Part shown: one piece after another, positions 59,317 to 64,000 of the stretch
Position numbering within the stretch: position 1 is the first letter of the stretch
Layout of the letters: each line of letters starts with the position of its first letter
DNA from: Gavia stellata
Taxonomy: Eukaryota; Chordata; Aves; Gaviiformes; Gaviidae
Assembly: GCF_030936135.1 (NCBI RefSeq)
Contig: NC_082618.1
Coordinates: forward strand, 7,785,034 to 7,849,033
DNA length: 64,000 bases
Direction of reading: 5' to 3'
The notes under the pieces: generated by a model
Told to the model about the DNA's origin: nothing
The model's database searches: none
What the model saw: the letters and a program-made list of their open reading frames with translations, nothing else
Translations under genes and position numbers: made by a program

Positions 59317-62300
59317 AGCTTTGAGGCCCTGTACCTGTGAGGAAGCTGTACGCGTTGCTGAGCGAGCCGTTGCTCAGCTCATCACAAGTAACTTTCATCT
59401 GTTCTAGATTCTATTTTAACTGTCTCTGCAGAGAGGTTTACAGTGCTGATATTCATTTAAAGCATATCTATGCAGTAGAATTGCTGGGGCTTATTTGGAA
59501 ATAATAAAACTAAGGATTTTGTTGCTTCAGTCATGTTATTTTTAAACTAGAATAACCCAAAAAGCATGAAAACCTTGAGATTTGAGTCCCTGTGTGGAAG
59601 TGCTCAATATTTTGGGACTTGATTTTCTGAGAGATTTTGGTCAATGTTGCCACAGCCACGGAGTATGAAATTTAGCAAGTTTTCTCCAAGATTTGCTTTC
59701 AGCTTTGGAACTAATGTTACCTGTGCAGGTTTGAAATAGTTGGTATGTCTTTATCATGTGCATTGCAAAATCTACCTACCTATTTACATAGGTGTTGGGG
59801 AAACAAGGATGATACGGACTAGCATGAGTGGTATGGAGCAGCATGAGTGGAAGGAGAGTATGGTGTGAGTTGTGATTCTACTTGTCTGCTTATTTTCTGG
59901 TTTGGAGGCATCGAGCACCTGCTGATTTAGGGGTTTTCTGTATATGATTTCATGCCTGTGATTAGCACTTCTAAGGACATGACACATACGGTCTCACCAC
60001 TGAAATACGTTCTGTAAATATGTAAACAGAAAATTAGAGAGATGGTCATTGTCCGTCTGTCCTGACTAGTCTCCAGAGTTAACCCGACAGGACTCAGCAC
60101 GCTTCATTGGGCCCATCCGATGTAACAGATCTCGGACTTCAAACTTACGAGTAAAATTCCTTCTCTGAATGGAGTTACCACCTCCTTCTGATGCTTCCCT
60201 AATGGCAGTTGCTTGTTTGATTTTCTTTCTCGTTAATCACCGGGGCAGGAGATTGAGATATTTAGATAGCATATTCCAGTGTCTTACCGTTTTACTGTTT
60301 AAAGTCTTGAAGTCAAACTCTATGGAAAACTTAAGCTGCTTTGCAGAAATCTGTAATTGCATTTTATCTGAAATCAACCTTTTGTTATGCCAGTATTTCT
60401 CAAGGTAGATGATGAACAGTAATAACAGGACTTGTAAGTTCTGGGGAGGTGTGAGCGATCCTGTGTGATGGCATCTTTTAAAAATGTTTTTCTGGACAAA
60501 ATCTGAGAACGATACCTGGTTAGTTGATGTTATTGTTGGAGCATTGTCCCTAAGGTAATAGTGAGGCTATGTTTGTTTTGCTGCTTTGAGAAATTATTAG
60601 TATTCTGTCTGATTGAGCGGGCTGCTAATACTGATTAGCTTGTGCATAAGGTGGAGATGGCAATCTCCATAATTTCATATTTAATTACAAAAAAAATCAC
60701 ATCGAAGAGTTATCGAATGATTTGTCACCGTTGTGCTGTTCAGTAGCTATCAGTTGAACCATGGGACCACTGGGTATTTAATATCTTCCCCTTCTATAAT
60801 TCTCTATTTTTTCTTTCTTTGCTGTTTTTTGCTGTGGCTGTTTAAAATTAAGTCATAAATTGTTAGGAGCAAGGAAAATGGTCATGTACCATCTAGTTTG
60901 GTGTCTTGAATCTCCAAGAAGCATCTTGGAGATTTGCTTCCAAGATTTTGCAGATATTTCTCACTTAAAACCTGTTATTTCTGAGCTTGCCAGTCATGTC
61001 AATCTGTTGAGTTCAGGTAATACGTGAAGTATAAGTCTTCTTGTGACGTGGAGCAGTGAGCACACATGTTCTAGCATGGGCCTCTCCTGAGTTTTAATAA
61101 ATACAGACAAGGTATGAATGCCTCTGCACTGCAAGAGGCGTGTTGTTTCCCTCTGCAGGTGCTACCTTCTGCATGCATACACATCTAGCCGTTCCTCTGT
61201 CTCTGGTGTAGCATGTGTACTTGCTCTGCAGGAAAGATGCTTCTCAGAATGCTTACCTCATATGGAAGAAATAATTCTATAAAGCCTTTAAGAGCAGTTT
61301 CTAGTTTACAGCAACTTAAACACGCTATGCTTTGCTGTGTTTCATCATGGTGAAAGCCACTTGCCTGTCTAACTGGAAAACAATAATAAAACAGGCATAA
61401 ACAAGCATAAAACAATGTAGTGTTCAAGGTATCTTTATAGGCGAAGAGTAACTAAACACCTTTTAACTTGATTCTGCCTGGCCTGGAAAGCATCAGGGCT
61501 GTTGCCTTCCCCCATTTTGATGGGCTGCTCTCCTGGGCCAGGGGTCTGAAGGGAAATGTATTTTTAGCCCTGGACACATCGAGTTTTGACTTGTCCAAAA
61601 GGTAACAGCCAGAAGCAGAGCTGTCATTCTGAGCTCTTGTTTGAGGGAGAGCTGCTTCCCTCCTGTTCTGGTTTTGCCTTTTTTTGTAGGTGTGATGTCA
61701 TCATTCTGCGAGGTCTGCGCCGCCGCGTCCTCCAGGAAAACAAAACAGGGGGACGGGACCTGAATGTCAAATGAAAAAACGAGCAGATCTGATTCTTCTT
61801 CTCCTCCCTCCCCCTTTTTCTTTGAAAGGAGCTTTCAAGCTGACTTTATACAACAGGAATTAGCTTAACAGAAAAAAGAGAGCGAGAGAAGCACAGTTAT
61901 TTCTTTTCAGTTCTTGCTATCAAGTTCTCAAAAATAACTTGTTCCTGCCTTGTATGCTGGAGGATGTGATGTGTCTTATGTGTCAGATGCAAATATATGG
62001 GCATTTTATAAATACCTAAGTCCTCCTTGCTTCAGGGATCTTTTCTCTTTCAATGTAACCTCCCTCTGCTTTTTACTGTTTTGGAGGTATTTAAATAAGC
62101 ACTGCACAGTGACGACTTGTCACGCTTGTGTTGGTCTCTATCAGAGAACTGTCCAATATGCTTCAAATGTTTGTATAAATATCATGGTAGTACTAACAGC
62201 AGCCTTCCACCAAGATTACTGTTGGGCCCTGGCCAGGGTCAGGGGAGCAGCCAAAACCAACGGCAGGACTGATACAACCAGGCTGATTTTTGTTCAAGCC

Positions 62301-64000
62301 TGGGAAATTTCACGGAAGACCGTATCCGAGTTCTTCCCTCTTTATGGGAGCCCTTCCATGGCCTAGCGACAGCTGTCTTTCATGCAGCTTATTAGCTGTA
62401 CTGAGTAATATGGTTCGTATAATTATGGACAGGTTTATTCTTTTTCAGGCTAGAGCTTTAGATATTCCCTCACTCAAGATGACTTTGCAAAATAATCTGC
62501 AGAAAGGCTTTTTTTAGGTATTTGGAGGCCATAAACTCTGAGCATTGGTCATGAGAGGATAGGCTGGTGGTCTCTGAGAAGCTGTCCAGATGTAGTAGGA
62601 ACTTCTGGGCAGTGAGCAACACTGGAGCTGATATTCTTTGCCCTGTTGTGTTTGGGAACCTTAATTACTTCTTGGTTGCTCTTTATAGCTTGCGTCCAAA
62701 AAGTAAATACTGTTTTCTGGCATGGTGTGTTGAGTTCTCAGTAGCTCCCTGTCCAGCTGGGCTGCATGGGTGATCTGCATGCATGATGAGGGAGCAGTTC
62801 TCGCTTTTTGCTGGTTGGTTGTTAGGGCAGTATCTGCCTAAGGTATCAGGAGGTTGTCCTACTTTCCCAGCTCAAAAATCCAAGATCCTTAGAATTTGTA
62901 AAATGGACACCTGACTTTCCCTTTGTTTATTAGCCAACAGGAGCAGTCAGCAAATAGATCTTCTTTCAATAATGGAAATGTTGCTTGAAACTTTACTTTT
63001 TTTTTTTCTTTTCTTATTTGTCTGTTCCCACTGACAAACAAAAGGCACAATCCATTATTCCAAACTGCTGAAAAAGAGGCTTCAAATTGCCAGGTATGAA
63101 ATTATGCTGCTTGTTCAGTTACCAGTAGGAAACGACGTGCAAGATGTTTCAGAACCTACAAAGGAGAAAGTTCTTTGTATGTGTGAGTTTAGTATTCACA
63201 AAAGGTGTCAGATTGACAGCCTTGGAGATTGTGGAGATTGGAATTTTATTTATCCCTAGAGTAGGTGCAGTGCAGACTGCAATAGTGCAAAAATTTCCTG
63301 TATTATTCTGCTGTTACACCCTACTAGTGCCCTTCCCAGGCAGCCTCTAGGGTGAGGAGCTCCTCCTTTCTCTTTGCCCCTTCAAATAGTTGGCTGCTGA
63401 AAGGATGTGAGGGTGGGTTTTTTGTGTGTGATGTGGGTGCTTGTCTCCTGAAATCTAAACAGATGTGAGAGGAATTTGATAACATCTGCCTCTAAACAGC
63501 CACTGGAACAGAGGCAGCCTTCAGCCCCCATGTTCTCTGGCTGTGTGCAGACTGGTATTCTTGGGTCAAAAGATGCTAGTGGTCGTAAGTCTGTTATTCA
63601 CTGACTTCTCTGTTCTTCTGCAAAAGTTTAACACTCTGTCTTGTGATAATTGTAATTGAGATAGAAGGTTATAAAATCAGGTAAATAATACTGCTCCTTA
63701 TTTTAATAGGCTGAGCACTGGATGAAACTTGAAAAAGAAACACAGACCCTATGTATTTAACGGTTGGCACAAGAAACATGACATCAGACCTTTCTGTTCT
63801 TGCTGTGAACTTGTGTGGTCTTGGACAGGTCACCTCTTAGTCACATAGTTTACATGTTTGTAAGTAAGAATGTTTATTGCAACTCCGCTAAGTACTCGGC
63901 AAATACCAGGTGGTTTTTAAGCCTTTGCAATGAAAGTATAGGTCAGATGTGCCATTTTGAGTTTTGGCAATTGAATAGTATCCTCTTAGGAGAAAGTAGT

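Larger units (their letters stand above)
50951..64000 (+). other. TAOK1: Probable TAOK1 intron 1 (continues past the window)
   Basis: AT-richer non-coding DNA following the CpG island. No part matches the TAOK1 kinase domain or any other recognised protein. Contents visible are an AT repeat at 51816-51839, poly(T) tracts (54699-54714 and 62996-63008) and one CR1 3' end at 59212-59316. That it is intron is inferred from synteny and the donor at 50467. Confidence 0.5.

Overview
The window is vertebrate nuclear DNA, almost certainly from a bird. The gene order matches human 17q11.2, where CRYBA1, NUFIP2 and TAOK1 lie side by side. The exons read as clear orthologues, introns are fairly short, promoters are very GC-rich, and there are truncated 3' ends of CR1 LINEs, the typical avian retroposon. 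I recall the same synteny on chicken chromosome 19 but could not check it.

Layout. 1-600: 5' flank of CRYBA1, with a poly(dT) tract, a Maf half-site and a TATA box. About 600-5470 (+): CRYBA1, beta-crystallin A3/A1, six exons. About 5470-5915: short gap between two convergent 3' ends. About 5915-28930 (-): NUFIP2, four coding exons, with an apparent 3' UTR of about 9.2 kb (5915-15160), a 33-nt exon 3, one 1.7-kb exon holding most of the protein, and a His/Tyr-rich first exon in a CpG island (27.7-29.9 kb). 29.9-49.2 kb: intergenic, no gene recognised. 49.2-50.95 kb: a second CpG island, which by synteny is the TAOK1 promoter and non-coding exon 1 (+), with a perfect TCTCGCGAGA element, a TCC triplet tract and a strong splice donor at 50467. 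51-64 kb: probably TAOK1 intron 1; no TAOK1 coding sequence is in the window.

The genes do not form a functional unit. CRYBA1 is a lens structural protein, NUFIP2 a ubiquitous RNA-binding protein, and TAOK1 a kinase. NUFIP2 and TAOK1 are divergent with separate CpG-island promoters about 20 kb apart; CRYBA1 and NUFIP2 converge tail to tail.

The most notable observation is in CRYBA1 exon 1. The upstream AUG that normally starts the longer betaA3 form opens a frame that stops after eight codons, because of an apparent extra A. The downstream AUG (betaA1) is intact. Either this assembly has a one-base error, or this bird makes only betaA1. I found no evidence of an undescribed multi-gene system, CRISPR array, tRNA, rRNA or coding-competent mobile element.
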